DNA from: Heliocidaris tuberculata
Lineage: Eukaryota; Echinodermata; Echinoidea; Camarodonta; Echinometridae
Reading direction: 5' to 3'
DNA: 64,000 bases
Assembly (NCBI GenBank): GCA_025618425.1
Contig: CM046832.1
Span: 17,951,608 to 18,015,607 of the forward strand
Shown: positions 13,163 to 26,863 of the stretch, piece by piece
Layout: the number at the start of each line of letters is the position of its first letter
Position numbering within the stretch: the stretch's first letter is position 1
Made by a program: the position numbers and the translations under genes
The notes under the pieces: model-generated
The model's input: only the letters and a program-made list of their open reading frames with translations
Database searches by the model: none
Told to the model about the DNA's origin: nothing

Positions 13163-16100
13163 GGGTATTAGGGTTAAATTTAGATTTCTGCCATTTAATT
13201 CATTTCACGCTGGGACCATGCCAGCTAAAGTTTTAGCCAACTCACACTTGAAACATTCCTTTCCTGTTACATATAATTCTTTCGATACTATGATTAAAAA
13301 AAAAAATTACTTCATAATTTTCTGCCTCCTCTGTCCCTAGAAACCATTTCGCGGCAACAGTTTTGAAATATCGTGCCCTCATAAAAAAAAAAGAAGAAAA
13401 AAAGTATGCTTTCCCAAAAGAAAAGAATCTATGTTCAGTTTGGATGCCTAGTTTATGATGCTTGTCTGTTTTTATCCTTTTATGTGTTTTTCAATTAGTT
13501 TCAAGCTGTTGTTAAAATACAAATTAAAACACAGTCTTGAGATCATATTGAGCCCCTTCTGCCTCTGCCTCTGTCGTAATTTCTTCACTCATAGATTATT
13601 GTATACAGATTAATCTGACCTACGGCCTAGGTAGGCGGTGAATGATTCTTTACGATCATGACGAAGGCAGAAATATAGAAAAATATTATACTTTTCTGTT
13701 ATTTTGTTTCATTTCTTTTTTCATTATCCTTACATAAATGCGATACACAATCTCAACTTTTCTAATTTATGTTTTTCAAAACTTTTTGGTATTGTGTTGC
13801 ACTTTGCGCATGTTTTCAGATGTTCTCGATTTTTTTTTCTTCAGATTTCAAGATTTGAAATTTTGAGAAAATCTGAAAACATGCGCAAAGAAAATATGGT
13901 GCTTAGACTCCCATTAGAATTATCTGTCTGTATTTTTTTTAACGTAGGACATTTCGACGATCAGAGGGGTTACTTTATATTATATTGTATTATGTGAACA
14001 AATGTTAAATGTCCACATAAACGATGGAAGAAAATAAATGTTAATTTGAATTTGAATGAATGAATGAATTGTTTAGCAATATATGAGGTTCATTTCATTT
14101 TCTTGCGGTTGTGTATCATTTTCTGTTTATTATGAAATTAATGGCATCGATAATGAACGTTGACATTTCCTTTTCCTCCTTTCATCTATCCCTCGATTTT
14201 TAAAAATTTTATATTGGTAATCATCAGAAGTGATGGGGCTGAAATTTCCAGTCATAATTATGATCATATCATTTTCGCAGTTCTGTATTCCGTCCAGTAA
14301 GCCACTCACAAATAGAAATCGCATTCAAAAGAGACCACTGATTACTGCAATAACCAACTGCTCAAACAAATGAAATATATATTGTTAAAAAACATTTAGG
14401 CCCCATTTTAATAAGCGATTCAATTATTTTATATTTGTGAAAATATAAGTGATATCACTTATCAGCCTTATACCCAAACCGGGTTTACTTCATGAAAGTG
14501 ATGTACTGCTGGTTGTGCTCTTTCTAGCATGTCTGTGGTTCCTAAAAAGTCGGCATAAATACATCATCATGAACAATTCGTTTGAACCAAGCATGCATAG
14601 CTGTCAAAATTTAGTACACGTACAAATGTAAACAAGTCAATGCAATAACATGCCATTGCATACCTAACTCTAGCTATTCCCAATGGAGGTGAATCAACGT
14701 TATGTTACAAGTTCAGAAAGAAGGGGGATGAAAAAAAGAGAGAAAAGTTCTACATCAGCAGAACGAATACGCCTTCAGGCAGAATGATGTACCTGTTCCG
14801 ACGTATTCGTAAAACAGATCTAGAATAAGCTATGCTTTCTGGGAGGGCTTTAATATCCTCTGGCTTTCTTCCAAAAATAAATGTTGATGTCTTTCTTTAT
14901 TATATTGTTCCTTACCTTTATTGGCTAACCATGTAGTGTAGGCTTAACGTATCTGGTATAAACTTTTTAAAATTATATATCCCACCCCCCCCTTCAGTAT
15001 AGAAAAATACTTTCTTATTTTGCTTTTGATATACTTAGCGTCATGGAAGGCTAATATCATTTTCTTTTACTGGCTTATCCCCATATTGTACAGAAAATCT
15101 TTTCTAATTTTGATGAAGACCCTTAAAACTGTATTTTGGTGAATTCATTAAATTATGTACAATGCATGTGCATGACTTTACCAGGGCCCTTTACAATGGT
15201 TACTTTCCTTTTTCTAATTCGTCTTCATGACCACTTCTTGATTTCTCCAACCATGCAACCTGAGTGCTACTCATCCATTAGCTCGATTTTCTTCCTGGTA
15301 TAGCGTCAAGATGTTTCTCTAATCAATTGTTCTTCTTTTTAGTACCCTGTCTGTTTTTTCTTCTTATTGATTTTGAGTTGTTGGTAGACCGTGAGGTAAA
15401 TATAGATCAAATATTCAGACAATACGCAGTCATAGTTGACGGGACAGATGGTGAAGATAATATGACATCATACCACGTCATTCCGATATTGCTGATGAGA
15501 GATAGATGAAGGCGTGAAAATGGATATTGATGAGAAAGTATACTCAGATTAGGATCGGTATCAAATAAAACTACACTGCAATATTTATTTATTCTATTTA
15601 AACATGTATTAAAAACTCTGTCCCTTATAATTCTATACTTATGTTTATAATACTAGATTATAATCACTGTGCTTAAGTAGCTGTGGGATTTAAATACATT
15701 ATAATTATAAGTGATTAAGCATAATGACTTTGACTATATAGCGCAATATCGTAAGAGATGCTTTCCTTTTGGAAATATATTGAATTCATTCAGTGGCCTA
15801 CCCAGGATTTTTTAAGGGGGTCTCTTTTTACTCCACAAATTTTCTGACAAGAAAAAAAAAAAAAAAAAAAAAAGGTTATCAGCATTTGGGCGTCAAAAAT
15901 ACGATTTTGCTTCATTTCTAAAGGGGGTGTTTGAACACCTAGAACACCTAAAACACCCAAAAACGTAATATATTAAGAGATGGTTTCCTTTTGGAAATAT
16001 ATTGAATTCATACAGTGGCGTAGCCAGGATTTCTTAAATGGGTGTCTTTTTACTCCAAAATTCTCAGACAAGCAACAACAAAAAAAGAAAAAAAAAAAAA

Positions 16101-17891
16101 AAAAAAAAAAAAGGTTATCAGCATTTTGGTGTCAAAAACACTCTTTTGCTTCATTTCTAAAGGGCGGTGTTTGAACACCTAAAACACCCCAAAACACCCA
16201 AAATACCCCCCCCCCCCCTCGGTACGGGCATGAATTCATTAGTCGATCAGAAAAATGCCGAGAATATCCTCATTATGCATTTTGCACATTACTTACGGTT
16301 TTAAAGTTACGGAGAAAAGACAAGCCGTTCGTGGATGTTCTTTTGCTCGGGACCACTTTTCTCTTGACTGACGATGATTTTTTTTCTCTCTCTTTTTTGT
16401 TGTTGTTCTTTTTTACTGTGCTTGATGGAAACTTGGCTGAATTGCTCTGATTTGGCAAAATTTTCTCCAGCGACACCTCAGGAAACAGACTCATACTGTC
16501 ATACGTATCGTCTGTGATTGTCCAAGGTTTCCATTTTGATCGCCTATAATAGCGTAGTAATTAAATAGTGCTTGAAATTTTTAGTCAGCTTGAAATTTTT
16601 AGTCAGACTGGAAGTCCACTTGGGTGGTTTAGTGTTCCTGATAAATGAAGGTGTCAGTGCTATACGAGATAAGTCAAGGTTGGTGCCAGGATGTGTTTAG
16701 GTATCAACAGTCGATAACATGCAAGGCAATTCCACATGGGCGCTAACGAATTATTTTTGTCATGACATGGATAAATGTTATTTCACAACTGGTTGATATT
16801 TCCAGATAGCGTAGTACTGTAGGGTCAGGTGATGCTCATGCGATGAAATGAAAATTCCCAAACTACTGTTTCTTGATCCGAAATGGCCCAAACATCAAAA
16901 AAATGCGGTTGCGGAATTACTCAGAGAATTTTGAAAATAATATGTTTCAACTTTTAAAAAAAAATCATTCGCTTGATTTGTAACATTTCACTTAACAAAG
17001 TAACTGAAAGATTTTTTGTCTGCTCTTATAATTTATAGGTTACATAAACTTTTGATAGAGACTGAATACCGTCCGCCCCCCCCCCCCGTGCTGATTTTCC
17101 CATGTGGAATTGCCCAACATATAACCTACATCTGCAGCTCGAAATGTGGGGGGGGGGGGGGGAGACGAGTTTAAACCACTCATTTTTATGTCGAGTCAAT
17201 TTTATGTGCGACTATACATCGATAGTCAAAGGGGACCGTGGGGCAATTAAGCTTATGAATATTTGAAGATTTTATTTAAATATAGTTGTAACACACTCTC
17301 GGCAAATGTAAGCCCATTATTCCTTTCAATATTTTTATCGCACGTTCTCATGGCGTGCCCCCTAACGTGGAAAAGCTGGATACGATATAATGGAACAACC
17401 GGATCATGGCTTTGATGGGCGGCGGAACCGGAGTTACCCGGGAGAATATGACCCCATATTTTCCCCACATAAACTAGTTCGAGTGGAGAAATTAATTTGT
17501 TAGACTCGGCTTTAACGATACTGTAAAAATACACAAATGAATGTAATTTCCTATCAAAAATTCTATGAAAAGGAAAAAGAATCCTGGCTATAAGCTAGCA
17601 GATTTGAAAGTGAAATGATGTGAATTTCATGGTTCACAAACAAAGCTGAATCTATAACATGATCTTATATACCGACGAGACTATCCTTATGGTGAGCCAT
17701 CAATCAATGTCTTTCTTAATTTGATGGAGGCTCTTTTGAAAATAACGAAGAAGAATAAGCATAGGGGAAATAATGCTGAGGATTGTGACTATCTTTGGTC
17801 ATATTCCTGATGTACTATCATGATTATGGTGATGATGATAACAAAGAAAGAGATAGAGAAAGAGAGAGATAGGGAGAGCGAAAGAAAGAGG

Positions 17892-17940
<49 letters not shown>

Positions 17941-18551
17941 AAAAAGAAAAAGGTTTCTCTTGGTGTACCGATACGTTGAAAAAAAGATTAAAAAAGAGAG
18001 AAAAAAGTCTAAATAAGTAAGTAGAAAGAAAAATTATCAACTCTTTCTCACCTTCACCTTGCTCCGGCTTTTCATCAGAACATAGCCTATACAGATGATA
18101 AACTTTTTTTCAGACGTATTATTCTCATTTTGTTCTTCTCTTTCATACTTTTCAAGTCGTGTTATATTATTTTCATCCATGTATACATGATAATTATCAA
18201 TATTTGTTAGCACTCACATTTTATCCTGTTTTGCACGTGTACGTTGTGTTGACGGTTTTGTGAAATATCGCTAGAAGATATAAAAAGACAACCGTGACCG
18301 ATTTTTCAATCTAGCAAATCAAATTGAAAAATTCGATTTCAAACCAGACGCTTATTCATGTCACTGAGTAAGTAGAACGTGGTATTGAATTACATCTTAT
18401 CCTTAACCAAATGAATTAAAACCAGGGTGCAGTTCAGGTTATTCATATAATGATGATTGACATCAGTGATGTAGCTACAGGAGTGGGGCGTAAACCCTCC
18501 CCCCCCCCCCATCGAATGGTGAAAAGAAACACAAAAAACCCACTAAAAGAT

Positions 18552-18628
<77 letters not shown>

Positions 18629-21600
18629 ATAGAAAAGGAACATGAAAATAAGATGATAGGATACCTATATACCCCCTTCTAATCGATGGCCTTGTTAATT
18701 CACATTAATTTCCATCCACTTCGGAAGACCTGTTGCCCCCCTCCCCCATGATACCAGTGCCCCTCGATGGCTGGATCCACGCTATGCCACAGACTGACAT
18801 GAATTGTCATGCTTGTTCGTATTTTTGTCGTATGACTGACAACGCCTTGTCCAGCTCTCGATATTTTCTTGTACATGTATTTCAAAATTCTTTAAATGTC
18901 TTATTTGACAAAGTCTGTTTTCCATTCTCCAAATCAGAATGTTTTCACTTCATTCTTCATTTTCATCTATTTGTTTTCTCTACAACAGGCTTTGCAAAGA
19001 TGCCATTGACTATAATGGTATTTTTGCTTCTCTCTACATGGACTTTAATGTTGTTTATTAATATACGAGTGATAACTATTTTCTCAGAATTTGATATATA
19101 GTCTTCAGTCTTTTTGCTATACTAAACGTTTATTTTATGTCTTCCCTTTCTTTTAATTGGGCTGACGGCACATCAATGTTACAGATCCCAAAACACTGTT
19201 TAAGTATGCAATCATGAGTGTTATTATACACATTAAAAAAAAAAGAAGTTGAAACACTTAGATGATGAACACATCAAACATTAAAAATCTTGATAATGAC
19301 AATGATGGAAGACAAGAAGAATCATTATAAGATTATATTAAAATTACTGGACATGATGTGAATATATATTAAGCCATTACTGGTAATTTACTGAGTATTT
19401 TGATGACCTTATGTAGCCCCGGCCCGCAATTCAGATATTAAGAGCTCCGTTGCGAAGAACAGTCAAGAAACGTCTCAACTTCTCTCTTTTTTAAAAATTA
19501 TTGTGTATAATAACACTCATGATGGTATAGTTCAACATTGTTTTGAGATCTGTAACGTTAATTTGCCGTCATATTAAAAGAAATGGAAGACATAAAATAA
19601 ACGTATAGTATAATGGAGCCTATATCAAAATCTGAGAAAATAGTCATATCACTTGTAAATTGATAAACAACATTAAAGTCAATGTGGACATGCTGTCAAC
19701 ATGAATATATTCTCATGGGGTGTCATGTTCTAGATCTGTCAACGTTTTCGATCGTCGGCTCGTTTGTGAGTTTCTCTTGTTGAGCACCTGTGTGACCAAG
19801 GTGTGACTACTGCTGAGTGATATTGTGTGGTATAGGGGCCTTGGCCAGAAAGAGGCTACATGGTCTCCTACATAGTACTTGGGACTATACGAATTGAACC
19901 TAACGGTTTATGACAGCTTCAGGTGTGACTCTTTATTTGAGAGAATCAAATTAATTGACTTTTTATTGCATGCCATTGCAAATCTTGATTTTATGGCAAA
20001 GTAAGCGATATTATTCTACGAAGTCATGAGCTTTACCCCGTGCTGGAATGTGGAGAAACAATTTATGTAATTTTTTTTGTTTTTTGCTTTTGTTACCTTG
20101 TCAGTGTTTTTGATCATCGATTTAGCCATAGCCAGCGGCCATAAAGAAGAAATGTGAAACAAAATAATGATACTAAATGGGAAATATAATAGGCGACAAA
20201 AATTAAACACCGGCAACCGGAACTACATCAAAATATCAGAGGTCAACATATAACACCGACTGATTTTTTCTCATTTCATAGTGCATGGGTGTTAGATCAT
20301 GATTTCGCGGTAAAATGAACACTAACACCAAACACCAACACCGAGCGTGAAATCACCCATTATCATATCGTGATTTGTCAAGATTTTCGATGAACAGGAA
20401 CATGCAGGTAAATATAGGAATTTATAAGATATACAGAAAAAAAGTCAAAAGTTAACAGTCAGAAAACGTCTCCCCAAATAAATATTTCAAAATATCTGAA
20501 GCAAAATTTCATACCTGTGGATAGCTTATAGGGTCTCTTCTATTACATGCACTGGCGTACTGGAGGGGGCTTGTGGAGGCTGCAGCCCCCCCCCCAAAAA
20601 AAAAGTTCCACGCCTTAAAAAAAAAAAGGGGGGGGGGGGAGGAGGAAAAAAAGAGAGAAAAAGAGAAGGAAAAATTTGAAATTACCTACCGGATATAGGT
20701 CTAAATTTGTGACAAGCATTGGTATTTCTGGTATCAGCAAAGTTGAGAATCATGAAAAGGCTTACAAATATTCATATTTTGATCAATAATAGACAACTTA
20801 TGAAAAAGAGATTCTGTCCTCTGTATGTCCTTATATCTCATCAATGTTTTTATGCTTCAGTGTCAGTGAGCAATTAACTGCTTTACTGAGTGTTTTGAAA
20901 TATTAGATTTGGCAAGGTTTTAATTCAAGCTATTTTTCTCAGTCAACCATAAAGTCTTGATGGGATATATCAGGACATATAGAAAACAAAGCTTATTCTT
21001 TCATGAATTAATGATCAGAATAATTTATGAACATTTCTGAGCCTTTTCAAGACTATCAATTATGCTGATACCAGAACCAATACAAAGTTTTGTCAACCAC
21101 TAATTGATTTTGCACCAATTCAGAATAATCATGAGGTTGGCTTTTGCTCACTCAAGCGTAACATATCGTTAGATGTTTTAGCATCATTTGATCCATACAG
21201 GTATGAAAATTTCATGAACATATTTTGAAATGTTCATTTGGGGAGACTTTTTCCAACTGTCAACTTCTTACGGTTCTCAAATTTGTTAATACCGGCCAGC
21301 ACAAAATACTAATTCTTGTCTAGTCTGGATCTTGCATCCTTTTGCAAAGTCACTTTTGCTCACTCGAGTTCAAAATATTGCCAGATATTTTGGTGTCATT
21401 GATAGAAGAGACCCTAATCTATCCACAGGTGTGAAGATTTTTTACAAATATTTTGAAATATTCATTTTGGGGGAATTTTTCAAACTGTTAACTTTGTTTG
21501 GAGGACGCACTGTATATATTATTCTCTCATTTTAATTTCTCACAATGGTATTTATTTCCACTAGAGTTGCCAAATATATATATATATATATAAAACATGT

Positions 21601-23838
21601 ATATATAATTTGTAACTTTCAGCACAGTTGATATTTTCATTTTAATTTCTAATCCATGACATGCCTTTTTGACAAGAGGAAACTGGAACAGCGCGACACA
21701 CTGAGTCTTATCCTAGTTGTCTAATAATCTCCTCCAACAATGGAATGCATCGGTAACTATTTTCGTCGTTACGCTAGGTTAGGAAGGGTTAATGGTTGCT
21801 TTGATCCGATAAACGATATGAGATTTCAAAGTTCCAGTTGAGCTCCATTGCCAGGGTCGGTCTAGGAGAGTTTCTGCCCACCTCTTCGCCCAAGATCAAC
21901 TACGATAAAAATCTCGAGAATTTGACTTTTACCTGATGGATTCTATGAAGGAGGACAATCATTATCATTGTTTACTGTCGGTTATCATGGTGATTATGGG
22001 TAGCATCCTTTTCATGTTCATCGACCCCGCATCGACCCTTTGGTAGACAGACCCCTTGGGTTACTCGCATAATACGGTAATGGGGTTGTGCCGCTCTAAT
22101 GGGAGGCTTTTGGGGTGGGGGGGGGGGGGGGGAAATCCCTCACAGAAACATGGGGAATGATTTTGTGTTGGAAAATCCTTAAAATGTTCACTTTTAGATC
22201 TTAGCCTTTAACTTGGGTCATTATTTTCTTCAGAATAATACCTCATCCATATTCGCGCTAAAGTGCAAATGACAGATGCCAATTAATAATTTAAATAATT
22301 TCGCTTTTTCATTCAATGCCCTAATAATCAGGGTATAGCCTATCCTTTTCTGCAAAAATGAGTATGACTGCACACCGTAACCCCATTCCAAACCAAATCT
22401 AAGTACCCATCCCCACCCCGGGGGTATAGATATCGGAAGAAAATATTTTATTTGCTCCTGATCTTATTTTGCGTACTGAGCATGTGGTAATAATGTAAGT
22501 GTCAAATTAGGGTCTATGTGAAAAGACTAACTTGTGACTGCCATGATGCGCCATTGTTCTTTTGTGTCCCATAATCCATCTCGGTATTTACACAATTCAA
22601 AAGAGTCGTAATTTTGTACTTCGTAGTATCAGTATTGTATTGTACTGCCTGTTCGAGAGTGGAAGCATCGAGTACATGATATGAAGAGGTTTTCTTCAAG
22701 TAAATAAAGAAACGATTAAAAAATATTGTTATAAATGTCTCTGTGATGACACTTTGAAGCTGTAAATGAATAAATCAAATGATTTGTGTAAAGACTGTCT
22801 ATGGTTAAGACTAGGCTCTTCACGTGAGATTGTAGGTATTGCGCGCGGATTTTAACAAGGCCTTTGCAGGTTACCAATCACACGGAGAATTTCCCAATGT
22901 TGTCCGTAGCGGCCCTGTGGCCCAATGGATAAGGCATCTGACTACGAATCAGGGGATTCCAGGTTCGAGTCCTGGCAGGGTCGAAATTTTTTCTCTTTTT
23001 CATAATCTGTTTCATGTGTTCATAGTACGATTTGTGTATGAATTTTTGATTGCTAATCGCTAAAAGCTAGTATGTAAACCAGTAATAATATAGTGTAATT
23101 ATACTCGGCATTTACCATTTTCCTATTACCACAGGCTATATAGGCTATATAGATCAGAAAGTTTATGAGATTTATATTTCTTTGATATCAAATGATATAT
23201 TTTGGTATTAATGTAAAGTTGGCAAGTATAGTAAAGTATAGTATAAGTATACGGTACAGCCACAGTAGGGGTAAGAATGGGTTGAGGGCTTGTGAAGATA
23301 AACCATTTTGAATGAGATTGGATTGAGAATGAGAGGGGGGGGGGGGGGGGTCGTGGGACAAAATTTGCAGACGAGCCTTGCGGAAAACTATTACTACAAT
23401 ACGACAGATTTAGAGATTAGATTTGCTGACAGAATTTTAGCGACGCTGCTATAAGCCTGAAATATACTAAAGGAAAACAAATTAAAGGACAAGGTGAGAA
23501 TTCAGACTGTTAGCCTTTACGGTATGTCATGTACATAATAAAAGCCTAGTCATTTCCCTTAATGTTTCAAGTTCCGAAAAGTGTTAAGCCTTTATAAGTT
23601 GAACCAAGAGGCTTATAGCTATAAAAGAAGAAGAAGAAGAAGAAGAAGAAGAAGAAGAAGAAGAAGAAGAAGAAGAAGAAGAAGAAGAAGAAGAAGAAGA
23701 AGAAGAAGAAGAAGAAGAAGAAGAAGAAGAAGAAGAAGAAGAAGAAGAAGAAGAAGAAGAAGAAGAAGAAGAAGAAGAAGAAGAAGAAAAAGAAGAAGAA
23801 GAAAAAAAGAAGAAGAAGAAGAAGAAGAAGAAAAAAAA

Positions 23839-23884
<46 letters not shown>

Positions 23885-24111
23885 GTGAAAAGGGGAGGGA
23901 GGGAGATGTGTAAAGGAAATAAAGACAAACGTTTTTCATCAATATTTTCTAACGATACTGAGGATATTTTAATTGGGGAATATTGTGAATAATACTAGTA
24001 AACAGATCTCACATCTTTTTTTTTTTTAAGAAGGAATACGTAAAAATAAAACTTTACCCATTACGCCACTGATATATCATCATAATTATTATTATAATGA
24101 TTACAATGATG

Positions 24112-24145
<34 letters not shown>

Positions 24146-25307
24146 TAATAATGATAATAATAATATTATTATAATAATGATGATAATAACAATAATTAGG
24201 TCTTATTTACCCAGGGTAGCCACATTAGCTGGCCCTGCAATGTATTATTACCCTGATACCCTGAAAACAGACCCACGCAATTTTTTTTTTTTTTAAGGAG
24301 GAGGGGTTCCTACAGACAGGCTCTTAGCGACTTTTTTACTTGGATGCTGAGGTCAGTGGCGGATTTAGGGGGCACTTCTGGCCCGTTCTCCCCCCCCCTT
24401 TTAAAAGAAAAGTGTACATTGTGTCCCCTCTTTTTAAAATTGTGCCGCTCCATCTTTAGAACTGATAACCTTTTTTCGAGGAAAATTGGAAAAAAAAATC
24501 TGATAACCTTTCTTTTTTTTTGCTTGTCAGAAAAATTTCTGAGATTTGTGCCCCCCCCTTTACAAAATCCTGGATCTGCCCCTGGCTGAGATGTACCTTT
24601 TCATTCTAAAATTCTCTGACAAGCTAGCAAATAAGTGAATAAATAAGAAATTAGTAATAGAAAATGAGGTCCACATATTTCTTGGGTCCCTTTTCACACA
24701 AGCACGACAAAAATGAACTTTTTATTTTTATTTTTTTGAGGGGGGGGGGGGGGAGGTGGTCGCTCAAACCTCCAGAACCCCTATTTTATACGGTCCTTGA
24801 TAATTTATGAGAACTTATCTGCACATTAGTTTTTATGAGTGAACGTCACAATATAGGCCCCTATATACATCTTGCTGCAGTCGAGTTGTACGCCATGGCC
24901 TCTTTATCCTCGAGATACTTTTATCTCTCATCATCGTCTGCGGCCTGATTATTTTAAGATCCCAGACAGAATTCATGCTGGGTTTTTGTGCTCATCCTCG
25001 AAACTCTTCCACAACACGCTGCGTTAAAACAACACAACGAAGGTTATGTTTCATAATAATTGTCGACATAATTTTTCTTCATGGTGCTCTATATCGGTAG
25101 CATTGCATGGAAACTTTTACGCCTAGAAATAAAGGCATAGTCTGCAAGACTTTAATATATATCAGTAGGATCCATGTTTACATCTTACCCGAATACTGAT
25201 AAATTCAAAATTATATTGCATCTTAGTACGCCTAGTACGCCTATGCAAACTGACGTATTGTTCGGGCTATCAATACAACTTAGGAATCGAAAAGTAAAAA
25301 AAAAAAA

Positions 25308-25356
<49 letters not shown>

Positions 25357-26794
25357 AAGATACTCCGAATTCCTTTGATTATTGTATTCTCTGTTTATTT
25401 ATTCATCATTATTATTGTTTTGTAATTGAAAAATTGAAGATAAAGTCTGCAATCGCACTTTCGATGTTTGGTCATAATAGACCAGAAAAAATGGTGTTTG
25501 TCGTTTTTCCTCTTTCTATCTCTTACAGTCTTCGCCCATTATTTCTCTATACCTGAACTCTAATCTATAGCACTGTCTACTTCATTGTTTGCCTTTTCCG
25601 TCTATCACCATATCTAAATTTTCCCTGTATGTGTCTAATAATTTTAGACAAATACGACATGATTCATGTTTAGGTCGTATTTAGTGATCAATAAATTATA
25701 ATCTTTTGTGATACGTCATCTTAGTCATAATTATCATTACTTCATCTTCCCATACAGAAAGATGCAGGGGTTCGCGGAAGACCAAGCCCAGGAGGATGAT
25801 TACGGAGAGGAGTCTTACTATTCCATCATAAGATATGATGACAAAGCCAAGGCGAACGTCGAAGAGATCTTACAACACAACTGGTCTGCTAATAAAACAG
25901 CACTCCTTCAAACAAGGTTACTCGACAATATAGTTCGATTATAAGATCGCTTTTTTCCAAACAGTGTCCGCTTATTGTCACATCGATGTAGTTAACAGCA
26001 CCATTATTTTATCACAAAAATTATTCAAGGTTATTATGCAGGAGCGAAAAATCATATTCTTGAAAGCAGAAGATTAAAAAAAAAAAAAAACTGACAAAGA
26101 AAAAACAGAGATTGTTAAAACGGAACAAGAGAATTCGTACAAAGATGAAATATCCAAAGGATGACGAATAGTGAATTGATAATTATGATTACACACCAAG
26201 TGGTCGATATTTTAATTTGCAAATAATAGTGATAATGATAACTGTGAAATTATCTAAAAGCGTCAGAACTATTGTTGCCGTTACTGATGCGTGAGGTTAG
26301 TTCATGTCTGGAAACGCTAGACATGAATTGAACAAAATGAAGCGTGGAAAGTGGTATAAATGTCTTGTAAACATGCAAAGTGGTTTTAAAGACAATGGCG
26401 ATGACTCATTCAAGAACGTAGGCGATATAGAGGAAACAGGAAACAAAATGATATTGTTTCAAGTCTATGAGCACAACAGATGAAGTAAGAAATAGCTATG
26501 ATGTGCTGGTATATAGACCCCTTTTTATAGACAGACAAAAAATATCAGAAATCTGTTTTGCTCCCAAACATTTTAAATGTAAAGTTGCCATGAATCGTCC
26601 AGAGGTGGCGTCATTTTATTAGGAATTAAAGAGCTTGTTGATCATGTTGACTGCGAAGCTGTTCTTTATGACTAAAGATAGCCGTTCATTTTTTTTATTG
26701 TTATTATTATCATTGTTGTTATTGTTAATGTTCTTCGACTTCTTCTTCTTCTTCTTATTGTTATCTTTATTATTTATAATGATTATTTTTATTA

Positions 26795-26863
<69 letters not shown>

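Noticed and set aside
22839..23063. 74-aa open frame
   Set aside because: It is a read-through of the plus-strand tRNA-Arg copy 4.
23581..23942. Poly-Arg, poly-Ser and poly-Leu frames
   Set aside because: Pure (GAA)n/(GA)n repeat translated in different frames.
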